Positions 28,310-38,713 are shown, counted from the stretch's first letter. The stretch: DNA of 64,000 bases from an uncultured Flavobacteriales bacterium (GCA_943789505.1 CALSUJ010000001.1:992001-1056000), one strand, 5' to 3'. Numbers and translations: made by a program. The notes: generated by a model from the letters alone, not told the origin.

Positions 28310-29077
28310 ATGAAAAAAATACTCCTGTTTCTATCTCTATGCATTCCTTTTATTGGTTTGGCACATGGTGTACCTGAATCAACAATTAAGGCCATGGCTG
28401 ATGCCTCAGCATTTGATTATATTTATTTTGGTGCAACCCATATGCTTACAGGCTATGACCATATATTATTCCTAATTGGAATTGTATTTTTCCTTTCCAA
28501 TTACTTTGATATTTTAAAGTTCATAACCGCTTTTACCATTGCACATTGTATCACACTAATTTTTGCTACTTTATATGGAATTACTGCAAATGCTTATTTA
28601 GTTGATGCTGTAATTGCATTTAGTGTTATCTATAAAGGGTTTGAGAATTTGGATGGGTTTAAAAAGTATTTTTCTACCCAGGCTCCGAATTTAGTTTTAA
28701 TGGTATTTATTTTTGGATTGATTCACGGATTTGGCCTTTCAACAAAACTACAAGAAGTAGCTGTTGCTACTGGCGTTCATTTATCTGTATTGCAAATAAT
28801 ATCTTTTAATCTAGGGGTTGAATTTGGACAAATTGCAGTATTAGTACTAGTTTTCCTAATTACCAAAATGATTAAAACAGAATTGTTTGACAGAATAGCC
28901 AAATTCTCTAATTGGATATTAGTTATAGCCGGTACATTATTATTGATTTTCCAATTGCATGGCTATTTTACTGACAACTCACATCAACATTCCAAGTATA
29001 TAGAAACTGAGGAGTTACATAATGAGCAACATAAACTTGGAGATGAGCATGAACGTGTTCATCCACGCACTCATTAG
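28310..29077 (+). CDS. HupE/UreJ family membrane protein with His-rich tail
   Basis: 255 residues. A cleavable-looking start (KKILLFLSLCIPFIGLAHG) is followed by about six transmembrane helices with the family's GATHMLTGYDHILFLIGIVFF and IFGLIHGFGLST motifs. The His and Asp in HMLTGYDH are candidate metal ligands; related proteins import nickel or are linked to hydrogenase and urease. The last ~30 residues hold about eight histidines and many acids (HQHSKYIE...HNEQHKLGDEHERVH), a likely metal-binding tail. No hydrogenase or urease gene is in the window, so the metal is unknown. Confidence 0.82.
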   Translation: MKKILLFLSLCIPFIGLAHGVPESTIKAMADASAFDYIYFGATHMLTGYDHILFLIGIVFFLSNYFDILKFITAFTIAHCITLIFATLYGITANAYLVDAVIAFSVIYKGFENLDGFKKYFSTQAPNLVLMVFIFGLIHGFGLSTKLQEVAVATGVHLSVLQIISFNLGVEFGQIAVLVLVFLITKMIKTELFDRIAKFSNWILVIAGTLLLIFQLHGYFTDNSHQHSKYIETEELHNEQHKLGDEHERVHPRTH

Positions 29078-29116
29078 TTATCTCATTTAAATTAGAAGTT
29101 GATTGAAGTAAATTGA

Positions 29117-29689
29117 TTAGCTGTTCAAAAAAGCAACTAACTTCTCCACTGCTCTTCCTCTGTGGCTTATTGCCCCTTTTTTTTGTTTTGACATCTCAGC
29201 AAAAGTAATTTCACATCCTTCAGGAGTAAAAATTGGGTCATAACCAAAACCCTCTACCCCACTTTTAGTTTTTGTGATTGCTCCATTACATTCTCCTTCA
29301 AAAAGATTTTCTTCTCCCTTAATAATCAATGCAATTACCGTTCGGAATTTTGCATTTCTATTTTCTTCATCTTCTAACTTTGTCAATACCTTTTTCATAT
29401 TGTCTTCTGCCCTGCAATCCTGCCCTGCATATCTGGCAGAATACACACCTGGTGCTCCACCCAAAGCTTCAATCTCTAAGCCTGTATCATCTGCAAAACA
29501 ATTAAAGCCATAATTCTGATATACATATTGTGCTTTCTGCAAGGCATTATCTTCCAAAGTAGGATTTGTTTCAGGTAATTCTTCATTACAATTAATATCT
29601 ATCAAACTTAAAATCTCTATTCCTTGCGGAACTAAAGCTTGTAATTCAGATAATTTATTGGGGTTATTGGTAGCAAATACTAGTTTCAT
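29117..29689 (-). CDS. rdgB: non-canonical purine NTP pyrophosphatase (RdgB/HAM1)
   Basis: Hydrolyses ITP, dITP and XTP to monophosphates, keeping inosine out of nucleic acids. 190 residues with FATNNPNKLSELQAL at the N-terminus, FADDTGLEIEALGGAPGVYSARYAG in the middle and GFGYDPIFTPEG later, all typical. Start ATG 29689 abuts the rlmH stop, so it is co-transcribed with rlmH. Its stop faces the HupE-like gene with about 40 bases between. Confidence 0.95.
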   Translation of the reverse strand: MKLVFATNNPNKLSELQALVPQGIEILSLIDINCNEELPETNPTLEDNALQKAQYVYQNYGFNCFADDTGLEIEALGGAPGVYSARYAGQDCRAEDNMKKVLTKLEDEENRNAKFRTVIALIIKGEENLFEGECNGAITKTKSGVEGFGYDPIFTPEGCEITFAEMSKQKKGAISHRGRAVEKLVAFLNS

Positions 29690-30163
29690 TTATTGATGAT
29701 GATAAGGTTCATTATTAAGGATTGTATACCCTCTATATATTTGTTCTACAAAAAACAGTCGCACCATTTGATGCGAAAAAGTCATTTTTGATAAAGAAAG
29801 TTTTTCATTTCCTCTAGAGTACATTTCTTCAGAAAAGCCATAAGCCCCTCCAACTACAAATACCAAGCGTTTTTTTCCGCTAAGCATCCAGCTTTGTAAC
29901 TTTTCGGCAAATTTAGTTGAAGTAAAATCTTTTCCTTTATCGTCCAAGAGTATTAAATGGTCAGAATTTTGTAATTGCTTTAATATCAATTCTCCTTCTT
30001 TTTTCATCAGTTCAGCATTAGAAAAATTCTTAGCATTTTTAATATTTAAAATCTCAAGCATTTCAAATTGCGTGTAATGCTTCAAGCGTTTTTGATATTG
30101 GGCAATTCCCTCAATCAAATACTTTTCTGACGTCTTTCCTATAGTGAGTAATACAATCTTCAT
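29690..30163 (-). CDS. rlmH: 23S rRNA (pseudouridine1915-N3)-methyltransferase RlmH
   Basis: 157 residues, SPOUT fold. Begins MKIVLLTIGKTSEKYLIEGI, with LLDDKGKDFTS in the middle and the SAM-binding knot at VFVVGGAYGFSEEMYSRG and the tail QMVRLFFVEQIYRGYTILNNEPYHH. It methylates pseudouridine 1915 of 23S rRNA, one of the bases RluD makes, so this and rluD (9143-10150) act in sequence. I chose ATG 30163 over a TTG at 30181. It diverges from nadC with only 37 bases between starts. Confidence 0.96.
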   Translation of the reverse strand: MKIVLLTIGKTSEKYLIEGIAQYQKRLKHYTQFEMLEILNIKNAKNFSNAELMKKEGELILKQLQNSDHLILLDDKGKDFTSTKFAEKLQSWMLSGKKRLVFVVGGAYGFSEEMYSRGNEKLSLSKMTFSHQMVRLFFVEQIYRGYTILNNEPYHHQ

Positions 30164-30165
30164 TT

Positions 30166-30195
30166 TTTGTATTTTTGGCAATATTAATAATTTTG
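30166..30195 (+). promoter_or_regulatory. promoter of nadC
   Basis: TTTG at 30166-30169, 18 bases, then TAATTTTG at 30188-30195: both boxes match the Bacteroidota consensus. It fills almost the whole 37-base gap to rlmH, so rlmH must share or overlap this DNA for its own promoter. Confidence 0.6.
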
Positions 30196-30200
30196 ATTGT

Positions 30201-31043
30201 ATGACAGATAAAGACCTGAAAAAATTTATACAAAATGCACTTATTGAGGATGTTGGTGATGGAGATCATACCTCACTAGCTAGTATTCCATCCAAAGCAA
30301 CTAGCCAAGCCCATTTATTAGTTAAAGATAATGGAATAATCGCAGGCATTGAATTAGCACAACTAATTTTTAAGGAAGTTGATTCTTCACTCAAAATAAA
30401 GCAATTACTAAAAGATGGTGATAAAGTTAAATTTGGTGATATTGCATTTATTGTAAAAGGAAATTCTATCTCTATTTTAACTGGCGAACGTTTAGCCCTT
30501 AATTGCATGCAACACATGAGTGCAATTGCAACTAAAACAGCTTACCTAAATACTTTGATTGTAGGTACTAATTGTAAATTATTAGACACTCGAAAAACTA
30601 CTCCTCTTAACCGAACTATTGAAAAATGGGCTGTTAAAATTGGTGGTGGCGAAAACCATAGGTTTGGTCTGTATGATATGATTATGATAAAAGACAATCA
30701 TATTGATTTTGCAGGAGGAATTGCAAATGCAATACAAAAAACAAAAACCTACCTTACTGACAACAATAAAAACCTTGATATAATTGTAGAAGCCAGAGAT
30801 TTAACAGAAGTAAATGAAATACTTTCCCAAGGAGGCATAAAACGAATTCTACTCGATAATTTTGATTATAAAAAAACTAAGCAAGCAGTTGCAGTTATTG
30901 GCAAACAATGTCAAACTGAATCTAGTGGCGGGATAACAGAAGAAACCATTGCTGAATACGCAAAATGTGGTGTTGATTTTATTTCAGTTGGTGCCTTAAC
31001 GCATTCAATACTTAATTTTGATTTAAGCTTAAAGGCTATTTAA
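30201..31043 (+). CDS. nadC: nicotinate-nucleotide pyrophosphorylase (carboxylating)
   Basis: Quinolinate plus PRPP gives nicotinate mononucleotide, CO2 and PPi, the committed step of de novo NAD synthesis. 280 residues: EDVGDGDHTSLASIP at the N-terminus, NCMQHMSAIATKTA, LLDTRKTTPLNRTIEKWAV, HRFGLYDMIMIKDNHI, and the C-terminal LDNFD and SSGGITEETIAEYAKCGVDFISVG. I chose ATG 30201 because the promoter at 30166-30195 lies upstream and the longer frame adds non-family residues. The yihY-like gene starts immediately after its stop. Confidence 0.96.
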   Translation: MTDKDLKKFIQNALIEDVGDGDHTSLASIPSKATSQAHLLVKDNGIIAGIELAQLIFKEVDSSLKIKQLLKDGDKVKFGDIAFIVKGNSISILTGERLALNCMQHMSAIATKTAYLNTLIVGTNCKLLDTRKTTPLNRTIEKWAVKIGGGENHRFGLYDMIMIKDNHIDFAGGIANAIQKTKTYLTDNNKNLDIIVEARDLTEVNEILSQGGIKRILLDNFDYKKTKQAVAVIGKQCQTESSGGITEETIAEYAKCGVDFISVGALTHSILNFDLSLKAI

Positions 31044-31937
31044 ATGATACAATTCATTCTAAATATTGCCAAAAAAATAAAGCCTCTAGGTTTTGCTGGG
31101 CTTAGTATTTATGATGTAACTATTTTCTTTTGGAAAGGATTAATTGAAGGTGCTATTACTACTAGAGCTTCTTCTTTAGCATTCAATTTTTTCTTAGCAT
31201 TTTTTCCTTCCATTATTGTTTTTTTTACTCTTATACCTTATATCCCAATTGATGGTTTGCAAGAAACACTCATGGAAGTTTTATCGGTTGTATTACCGCC
31301 ATCAACCAATGAAATTACTTTTAACACCCTTGACGATATAATCAACAACCCAAGAGGAGGGCTACTTTCCATAGGTTTTATCTTGGCACTATATTTTTCT
31401 GCTAATGGTATGAGTTCATTAATTGAGGCTTTTAATTTTTCTTATCATATAAATGAATCCCGATCTTTGTTCCAAGAAAAAGCACTTTCTCTAACTCTAA
31501 CTTTTTTTCTTGCATTGCTATTAATTATTGCAATAGGACTTATTATTTTTGGGAAGGTAGCGGTCAATTATCTTACTGATTTTGAAATCATAAGTAAATT
31601 TTCGGCTGATTTGATCCTTTACGGAAAATGGTTTGTGATGCTTGCTATGTTATTTTCTGGTATTGCAATACTTTTTCATTTTGGACCTGCAACTAAAAGA
31701 AAATGGAAATTCTTCACTGCTGGCTCTATACTAGCTACTTTAGGAATAATAATCACCTCAATTGGATTTAATTATTACATCAATCATTTCGCACAGTACA
31801 ATAAGGTGTATGGATCCATTGGTACTCTTATGATTATTCTTATCTGGATGTACTTTAATTCCATTATCCTACTTACAGGATTCGAACTAAATGCTAGCAT
31901 ATCGAATGCTAAGGAAAACAAGCAATTTTACAAATAG
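31044..31937 (+). CDS. YihY/BrkB family inner membrane protein
   Basis: 297 residues with about six transmembrane helices and the family markers TTRASSLAFNFFLAFFPSIIVFFTL near the N-terminus, FSANGMSSLIEAFNFSY in the middle, and FNYYINHFAQYNKVYGSIGTLMIILIWMYFNSIILLTGFELNA near the end. The family was once called RNase BN by mistake; its transport or envelope function is not established. The ATG follows the nadC stop with no gap. Confidence 0.9.
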   Translation: MIQFILNIAKKIKPLGFAGLSIYDVTIFFWKGLIEGAITTRASSLAFNFFLAFFPSIIVFFTLIPYIPIDGLQETLMEVLSVVLPPSTNEITFNTLDDIINNPRGGLLSIGFILALYFSANGMSSLIEAFNFSYHINESRSLFQEKALSLTLTFFLALLLIIAIGLIIFGKVAVNYLTDFEIISKFSADLILYGKWFVMLAMLFSGIAILFHFGPATKRKWKFFTAGSILATLGIIITSIGFNYYINHFAQYNKVYGSIGTLMIILIWMYFNSIILLTGFELNASISNAKENKQFYK

Positions 31938-31943
31938 AAATTA

Positions 31944-31951
31944 TAAATTTG
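31944..31951 (+). promoter_or_regulatory. -7 box of the M1 peptidase gene
   Basis: TAAATTTG matches TAnnTTTG, 18 bases before the ATG at 31970. No good -33. Confidence 0.4.
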
Positions 31952-31969
31952 CATACTTTAAAGTTACCT

Positions 31970-34900
31970 ATGAAAAACCTTTTATTATTAGCAACACTTT
32001 TTGTTAGCACATCATCATTTGCACAGGAGAAATACAATCCTTTAGCTACGCCAAATACTTATCAGAATGCTGACAATCCAAATTACTGGAAAAATAAAAT
32101 GCCAAATAAAGCATATTGGCAGCAAGATGTATATTATAAAATTGATGTAAATATTGATGAAGTAACAGATATCATTCAAGGAACTGAACAATTAACCTAT
32201 ACCAATAATTCTGCTGATGGGTTAGATTTTGTTTATTTTCACTTGTATCAAAATGCTTTTCAGCCAGATTCTTACCTTGATGAGTTACAACAACAAAACA
32301 ACAAAAAACCTAATTATGGTAAGTATGAATCAAAAAAACTAGGAACTATTATTGATGAAATGACAGTTAATGGTACATCTGTTAAAATGGAATTAGACAA
32401 TACTATTCTAAAAGTGTATTTACCTTCTACTTTAGCCCCTAATACTTCTATTACATTTGACATGAGCTTTCGTACCCACTTTGACAATGGAGGAGTTAGA
32501 AGAAGAATGAAAACATTTAATTCATGGGGGTATAAACATTATGATGGTGTACATTGGTACCCAAGAGTATGTGTATATGATGCAAAGTTCGGATGGACAA
32601 CTGACCAACACTTAGGTAAAGAATTCTATGGAGATTTTGGGGCTTTTGATGTATCCTTAACTTTTTCAGCAGATATGGTTGTTGATGCAACAGGTTTTCT
32701 TTTGAATAGAGATGAAATGTTACCAAAGGAATTAAGAGAAAAATTGAACTTAACTAACTTTGCTGATAAGCCTTGGAATTCCTCACCTTCAGTAATTACA
32801 GAATACAACAAGGATGAAAGAAAAACATGGATTTTTCATGCTGAAAATGTACATGATTTTGCCTTTACTGCTGACCCTAACTACCGTATTGGGGAAGCTT
32901 GGTGGCAGGACAAAGTATGTTATTCGTTAGTACAAGAACCACACGCAAGTAAATGGCAAAATGCTGCTGAATATGCTGCAAAATGTATTGAAGTTTTCTC
33001 AGAAGATTTTGGAAGATATACATACCATAAAATGATTGTAGCTGATGCTCGAGATGGAATGGAGTACCCAATGCTTACTTTAGATGGTGGTATGGACCCA
33101 GGATATAGAGGATTATTGGCACATGAAATTGGACATAACTGGTTTTTTGGTCAAGTAGGAAATAATGAAACATATCGTGCACTTTTAGATGAAGGATTTA
33201 CTCAATTCCTAACCGCTTGGGCACTTATCAAAATAGATGGAGATTATCTAGTAGAAGACAAACCTACTGACAAATATGAAATAAGATTTGATAAGCCAAC
33301 TTTAGCAATTGATAGCAGGGTATATTACGCTTACATTAAAGACGCTACAAAATTTAATGACCCAGTAATTTCTACTCACTCTGATGGGTTTAATGGTGCT
33401 TTGCGACATGGAGGTGGTTATCGACATGTATATTACAAAACAGCAGCAATGTTGTATAATTTACAATATGTACTAGGTGATGATTTGTTTCTTAATGCAA
33501 TGAAACATTATTTTGCAACATGGAAAATTGCTCACCCTTATAATGAAGATTTTAGAGATGCAATTATTCAATATACAAAAGTGGATTTGAACTGGTTTTT
33601 TGACCAATGGTTAGATACTCAAAAAAGAATTGATTTTTCAGTAAAATCAAAAGGGAACACAGTAACTTTTGAAAGAAAATCAAGAATGCAAATGCCAATT
33701 GATTTTAGAGTGATTGCAAAAGATGGAAAGTCACATGATTTTCATATTCCTAATAACTGGTTCGTAAAAGAAACTAATGCTACCGTACTAGACAAATGGC
33801 ACGGATGGGATTTAATACACCCAACATACACTACTACTTTGGATATCCCTTCAGGAATTTCAGAAGTAATTATTGATCCAACTAACCGACTTGGCTGATG
33901 CTTACATGCCAGATAACAATTCTACTTGCAATACAACATTTAATTTTGACCATAAATTATATCAGTACTCTGATTGGAAAAACTATGAAATAAAATATCG
34001 TCCTGATGTATGGTGGAACAATTATGATGGCATGAAGGTAGGATTAAACCTGACTGGAGGATACTTGAGACATCATCATTTATTTGATGCAAGTGTTTGG
34101 TTTAATACAGGTGCTTTACAAAAAGATAGTATTCCTAATGCAAATGATTACGACTACTATTCCTACAGAATAAATTACAATACCAACTTGGATAAAATTG
34201 CATTGAATACGCGTATAAATACTAGGTCACAATTTTTAGCAGGATTATACACCAATAAATTTAGTATTATAAAAAGTGATAGCAAAGGAAACAATAAACT
34301 GGAAGTTGACTTTTTATCCCTTTACAGAACGAATGAAGATTACTTAATAAATTCAGGTTGGGATTTAGAAAAAATGAATAACAGAATTGATGTGAACTTA
34401 GAACATAAGTACAACTACAGTTATGGTAAGGGTACAATTAATTTAATGTTACAATCTTCAGCATTAGGAAGTGCTTACGATTATAATAAACTTATCTTAA
34501 GTGCTAAAAACAATAACAAATTAGAGAAATTAAAGATAAATACTAGAGCATATATTCAATTTGGCACAGGTAGTAACTGGGCAGAAGAAAGTAAATTACA
34601 TTTGGCAGGAGCTAATAATGAAGAAATGATGGGTTCTAAATTCACTAGAGCAGAAGGTATTGTTTCAGCTGAATTTATGGATTATGGCTATACAACAAAT
34701 CATTTTCATCAAGCGGGAGGATTAAATCTAAGAGGATATACAGGTTACCTTGCTCCTGAATTTAATGAAGATGGAACTATTGCTTCATACGATTATAATG
34801 GAACAAGTGGAGCAGCTTTCAATACTGAAATTGATTTTACAGCCTACCTTCCTTACTCAATCCGTAAAAATAATATTGCTTCATACTTCTTTGCTGATGC

Positions 34901-35135
34901 AGGAATTATAACTAGTGACAAACTTACTAAAGAAAACTATAAAGAATTGTTTTCAGACATAAGAGCTGATGTAGGAATAGGATTTAGTTATACGCTAAGA
35001 AATTTTGGTCCACTTGAAGCTATTAAGCCATTAGTTATTCACTTTGACATGCCACTTTTCTTAAACAGACCTCCAGCATCTGATGAGGATTTCTACCAAA
35101 TGAGATGGCTAATTGGAATTAATAAATCTCTATAA
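31970..35135 (+). CDS. M1 family metallopeptidase with a C-terminal Omp85-like barrel (one frameshift)
   Basis: One gene of about 1054 residues interrupted by a single extra base. Signal peptide (KNLLLLATLFVSTSSFAQ), M1 beta domain, then the catalytic motif HEIGHNW (His385, Glu386, His389) with the third ligand Glu408; the usual GxMEN becomes DGMEYPM. Around 33888 the codons read DPTNRLG-stop, but one base removed gives DPTNRLADAYMPDNN, exactly continuing the next frame. The second part (about 410 residues) has alternating hydrophobic strands, NLRGYTG like the (V/I)RGY motif of Omp85 barrels, and late strands ASYFFADAGIITSD and ADVGIGFSYTL. I infer a surface or periplasmic aminopeptidase anchored by its own barrel. 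I chose ATG 31970; an upstream TTG would add seven residues. galE begins in its stop codon. Confidence 0.85.
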
Positions 35136-36124
35136 TGAAAAAGATTCTTGTTACAGGAGGCGCCGGATATATTGGTTCGCATACAATTGTGGAACTAATT
35201 GCTGCAGGCTACACACCTATTATAGTTGATAATTTATGCAACACATCCACTCAAAATATTGATGGGATTGAAAAAATTATTGATACAGAAGTAAAATGGC
35301 ATAATGTTGATTGTACAGAAAAGGAAGCCATGGATAAAGTATTTACTGAACACGGAAAAATAGAAGGTGTTATACACTTTGCTGCTTACAAAGCTGTGGA
35401 GGAATCTGTACAAAACCCTCAAAAGTATTATGATAATAATATGGGTTCGCTTGAAGTTGTACTTAAATGTATGCAAGAACATGATGTGAAAAATATTATA
35501 TTTTCATCATCATGTACTGTATATGGCATGCCTGATATTCTTCCAGTTGATGAGAACGCTCCATTCAAAAAAGCTGAATCTCCTTATGGAGAAACCAAAC
35601 AGATTTGTGAACAGATGCTAAAAGAAGATTCTTGCAATAATGTTGCCTTAAGATATTTCAATCCTATTGGATCCCACCCTTCTGCATTGATAGGAGATTG
35701 CTCTGCTGATAGGCCAAGTAATTTGGTTCCTATTATTACAGAAGTTGCAATTGGAAAAAGAGAAAAAATTACTGTTTTTGGAGATAATTACAATACACAT
35801 GACGGCACATGTATTCGTGATTATATTCATGTAGTTGATTTAGCAAAGTCGCATGTATTAGCAATGAATTTTCTAATTAAAAACCCAGGAAAACATGCAT
35901 TTAATGTTGGTACTGGCATTGGTATAAGTGTTTTAGATGCAGTAAAAGCTTTTGAAAAAACCAATAATTTAAAAATTAACTATTCCATTGGCCCTAGAAG
36001 AAATGGTGATATTGAACAAATATACGCTAATGGAAATTTAGTAAAAACTAAATTAGGTTGGGAGCCTATAGAAACCCTAGAACAAGCTATGAAATCTGCT
36101 TGGGACTGGGAAAAGCAGAAATAG
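35135..36124 (+). CDS. galE: UDP-glucose 4-epimerase
   Basis: Interconverts UDP-glucose and UDP-galactose (or the GlcNAc/GalNAc pair) for cell-surface sugars. 329 residues, extended SDR family. NAD-binding KKILVTGGAGYIGSHTIVE at the N-terminus, VIHFAAYKAVEESVQNP, the catalytic Ser-Ser-x-TVYG and SPYGETK Tyr-Lys pair, and RYFNPIGSHPSALIGD typical of GalE. Its ATG shares one base with the upstream stop, so it is translated from the M1 peptidase transcript. The WecA-like transferase 1.5 kb away also uses UDP-sugars. Confidence 0.94.
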   Translation: MKKILVTGGAGYIGSHTIVELIAAGYTPIIVDNLCNTSTQNIDGIEKIIDTEVKWHNVDCTEKEAMDKVFTEHGKIEGVIHFAAYKAVEESVQNPQKYYDNNMGSLEVVLKCMQEHDVKNIIFSSSCTVYGMPDILPVDENAPFKKAESPYGETKQICEQMLKEDSCNNVALRYFNPIGSHPSALIGDCSADRPSNLVPIITEVAIGKREKITVFGDNYNTHDGTCIRDYIHVVDLAKSHVLAMNFLIKNPGKHAFNVGTGIGISVLDAVKAFEKTNNLKINYSIGPRRNGDIEQIYANGNLVKTKLGWEPIETLEQAMKSAWDWEKQK

Positions 36125-36227
36125 TAATATATTTAGCTGAGCATATGCATGCTTAATTCAATTTACAAAACAACATACTTGATCATTTTAAGAAGATAAA
36201 ATTATTCTAATGTAGCCCCTAACTATA

Positions 36228-37610
36228 TTAATCAAAATAATTTTTCAAATAATTTTCATCAAAAATAGGATAATTAAGATCTGTACAGATTGTATTATAA
36301 TTCATAAGAAAATTATTTTTTTTTCTTTTATCTTTAACAATATAATAATTAACTATTTGAAAAAATAAATCTAAATAAGAATAATAACTCATTACCCATT
36401 TTTCTTTGTCAATACCTTTTAAAATTAATTCAATATTAAAATCAACTTTATCATCAGGTGGAAGGATTTCATTTTTTATATTCATTTTCGTGTGTATTGC
36501 TAAAAATAAATGTATAATATGTGAATATTGCAGATGAGCAATTTGATACTCTTTCTCAAGAAGCAAATCATCATACCAAAAACCTCCATTTTTAGAAATA
36601 ATTTGATTATTTAAAATATTTTTAGTTAAATTATTTTTTTCTTGAGAAAGAATCCATTCCATAAGAGGAAAATCTTTCGTAAGTAATGAAATAGTTTTAA
36701 TCTCATATAAATAATCTACAGTATCCTTTATTGATAAATTAATTAAAGTAGATAAATCATTTAAAACATAATCATAATTAATATTCATTTGCTTGCAAGC
36801 AGCAATTTCTATTGACGCTAAACGTCCAATTAAGATAGGATGGAACGATTTTTTATCTATCTCAAGATATTTTATTAATTTAATTTTTTTATTAAAAAGT
36901 AGATCTTTAAATTTATCGACAGAAAGAAAGAAAAAATTTTGATAAGGTAAATATTTTATTTTATTTTTTTTGATAGTAGAATAAAGTAAACCGTAATAAC
37001 TACTTAGTGAGGAATAATCAACAAATATTTTAAATACAAAATCAATAAAGAATTTATTATTTAACAATAAAATTAATTCATCATTTTTCAAATTTATTTT
37101 TCGTAAAGAAGATCCTAACCCGTTACCAATGAACACCAACTCAGAATAATTAAAATCTTCTAAAACAAAATTAGATTTTAAAATTATGTTATTTAGAAGT
37201 CTTATTTCTTTTAACAAAAGTAACTCCCTAATAACAGTAACAAATGAAACTGAAAAATTTTCATTTTTACTATAAGCTAAATTCAATTCATAAATTAATT
37301 CATCTTCATCCATACGATTAATAAGTCCACAAATCTTAATTTTATAGGCCCAGAGATAATTCCAATTAGACTGTATATTATACTCATCATAAGATTTGTA
37401 TCCAACAAATTCTGACAAAATATTAAGTGTTGATTTACTAGCTTTTACATTAGAATTAGAATCCAAATTAAATGCTCTTCTTATTGTATTATAGCTAAGA
37501 GTGTTATTATTTTCATCTAATATTCTGTCAGATAAATATTGACAATCTCCTCTTTTTAAAATTTGACGTCCAATTTTTTTTTCGATTTTAAGTTTAAGTT
37601 TTCTATTCAC
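36228..37610 (-). CDS. unrecognised protein with HTH-like N-terminus and long helical body
   Basis: 460 residues, very rich in Lys, Ile, Asn and Leu. The first ~85 residues (CQYLSDRILDENNNTLSYNTIRRAF, then STLNILSEFVGYKSYDEY) match a pattern I know from many Bacteroidota proteins: a ...LS..I......iS.NT.RR.f...s...s..TLn.L..f.Gy.sy..f... unit that looks like a winged-helix or HTH regulator. The rest looks like repeated alpha-helices (TPR-like), with no enzyme motif and no membrane segment. GTG start overlaps the upstream transferase stop (GTGA), so they are translationally coupled. Function unknown; a regulator is inference. Confidence 0.6.
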   Translation of the reverse strand: MNRKLKLKIEKKIGRQILKRGDCQYLSDRILDENNNTLSYNTIRRAFNLDSNSNVKASKSTLNILSEFVGYKSYDEYNIQSNWNYLWAYKIKICGLINRMDEDELIYELNLAYSKNENFSVSFVTVIRELLLLKEIRLLNNIILKSNFVLEDFNYSELVFIGNGLGSSLRKINLKNDELILLLNNKFFIDFVFKIFVDYSSLSSYYGLLYSTIKKNKIKYLPYQNFFFLSVDKFKDLLFNKKIKLIKYLEIDKKSFHPILIGRLASIEIAACKQMNINYDYVLNDLSTLINLSIKDTVDYLYEIKTISLLTKDFPLMEWILSQEKNNLTKNILNNQIISKNGGFWYDDLLLEKEYQIAHLQYSHIIHLFLAIHTKMNIKNEILPPDDKVDFNIELILKGIDKEKWVMSYYSYLDLFFQIVNYYIVKDKRKKNNFLMNYNTICTDLNYPIFDENYLKNYFD

Positions 37611-38677
37611 TTGAAAGGATTGAATTTTAATTTATAGTTAGATTTAAGCATATAGAAGGGAATAAGCCACAATAAAAAACTAAACACGGCTAACATCGCA
37701 ATACTTACATTTACGTTGAAATTAAATATTAGAAGAACATATGTAAATAAAATAATAATTACTGAAACAATATACAATAAGAAACTAGTGTACTTATGTC
37801 CAGCACCTAAATCAATTAAAGCATGATGTACATGATCTCTTGCTGCAGTTAAAGTTCCTGTACGCTTTATTGCTCTAACAACAAAAACTCTCAACGAATC
37901 AAAAAGTGGAATTGCTAATAAGGAAATTGCTAATAAAGGACCTATGTGTGGGAGTGAATGAGTTTCAGTTACTAGACCATATTTAATGCAATTAATGGCT
38001 AAAACAGCTAAAATCATTCCAACAACTAAAGAACCTGTATCGCCCATAAATATTCTTGCAGGGAAAGTATTGAACTTTAAAAATCCTACTAAAGCACCCG
38101 ATAATGTAAAGGCAATTAAAGCCATATCTGTTTGCTCCATTATTAAGGCAATACCTCCAAATGAAAGAGATGAAATCAAACCAATCCCTCCGGCCAAACC
38201 ATCAATGCCATCAATTAGATTAAAACCATTTGTAATAACAATAACAACAAAAATAGTGAAAGGTAAACTTACCCAAAATGGCAAATCATACACCCCTAAA
38301 ACTCCATGCATACTGTCAATCTGTAAGTCACCAAAAAAAATGAGAATCAAAGTAGCAATAATTTGACCTATTAACTTTTTAAAAGCAGTAATTTGTCGTA
38401 AATCATCAATTAGACCAACAATAAAAACAATAAAAATACTCACTAAAATAAACTGAATATTTTCAATATCTGACCAAAATAATAATGAGCAAACAACACC
38501 CGTAAAAATAGCAATCCCACCAAAAAATGGTGTGCTACCCTGATGGGAAGCTCTATCTCCACCATTATCTAATAATTCTAATTTATGTGCGAAATGCATA
38601 AGCTTTGGTATAGCTAGATAGCTAATCAACAATGCACATAGAAAAGAATAAAAAACGTATGAATATATAAAAATCAT
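37607..38677 (-). CDS. MraY/WecA-family undecaprenyl-phosphate sugar-1-phosphate transferase
   Basis: 356 residues, about 10-11 transmembrane helices. Glycosyltransferase family 4 motifs: GLIDDLRQI (Asp-Asp), NGFNLIDGIDGLAGG, PARIFMGDTGSLVVG, and the cytoplasmic DHVHHALIDLG (the HHxL box that sets WecA-like substrates such as GlcNAc-1-P apart from MraY). It starts lipid-linked polysaccharide assembly (O-antigen, ECA or capsule). True MraY would sit in a mur operon; this one is with unknown genes. galE and a dTDP-4-dehydrorhamnose reductase-like gene are elsewhere in the window. Confidence 0.88.
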   Translation of the reverse strand: MIFIYSYVFYSFLCALLISYLAIPKLMHFAHKLELLDNGGDRASHQGSTPFFGGIAIFTGVVCSLLFWSDIENIQFILVSIFIVFIVGLIDDLRQITAFKKLIGQIIATLILIFFGDLQIDSMHGVLGVYDLPFWVSLPFTIFVVIVITNGFNLIDGIDGLAGGIGLISSLSFGGIALIMEQTDMALIAFTLSGALVGFLKFNTFPARIFMGDTGSLVVGMILAVLAINCIKYGLVTETHSLPHIGPLLAISLLAIPLFDSLRVFVVRAIKRTGTLTAARDHVHHALIDLGAGHKYTSFLLYIVSVIIILFTYVLLIFNFNVNVSIAMLAVFSFLLWLIPFYMLKSNYKLKFNPFK

Positions 38678-38713
38678 TTGTTTGCAAATAAAAATAATAC
38701 TATTAAAAAATTA

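Noticed and set aside
33880-33900. Two separate genes, M1 peptidase and a following outer-membrane protein
   Set aside because: The second frame starts mid-sequence at DLADAYMPDNN with no signal peptide, and a one-base change joins them exactly at a family-consistent point.
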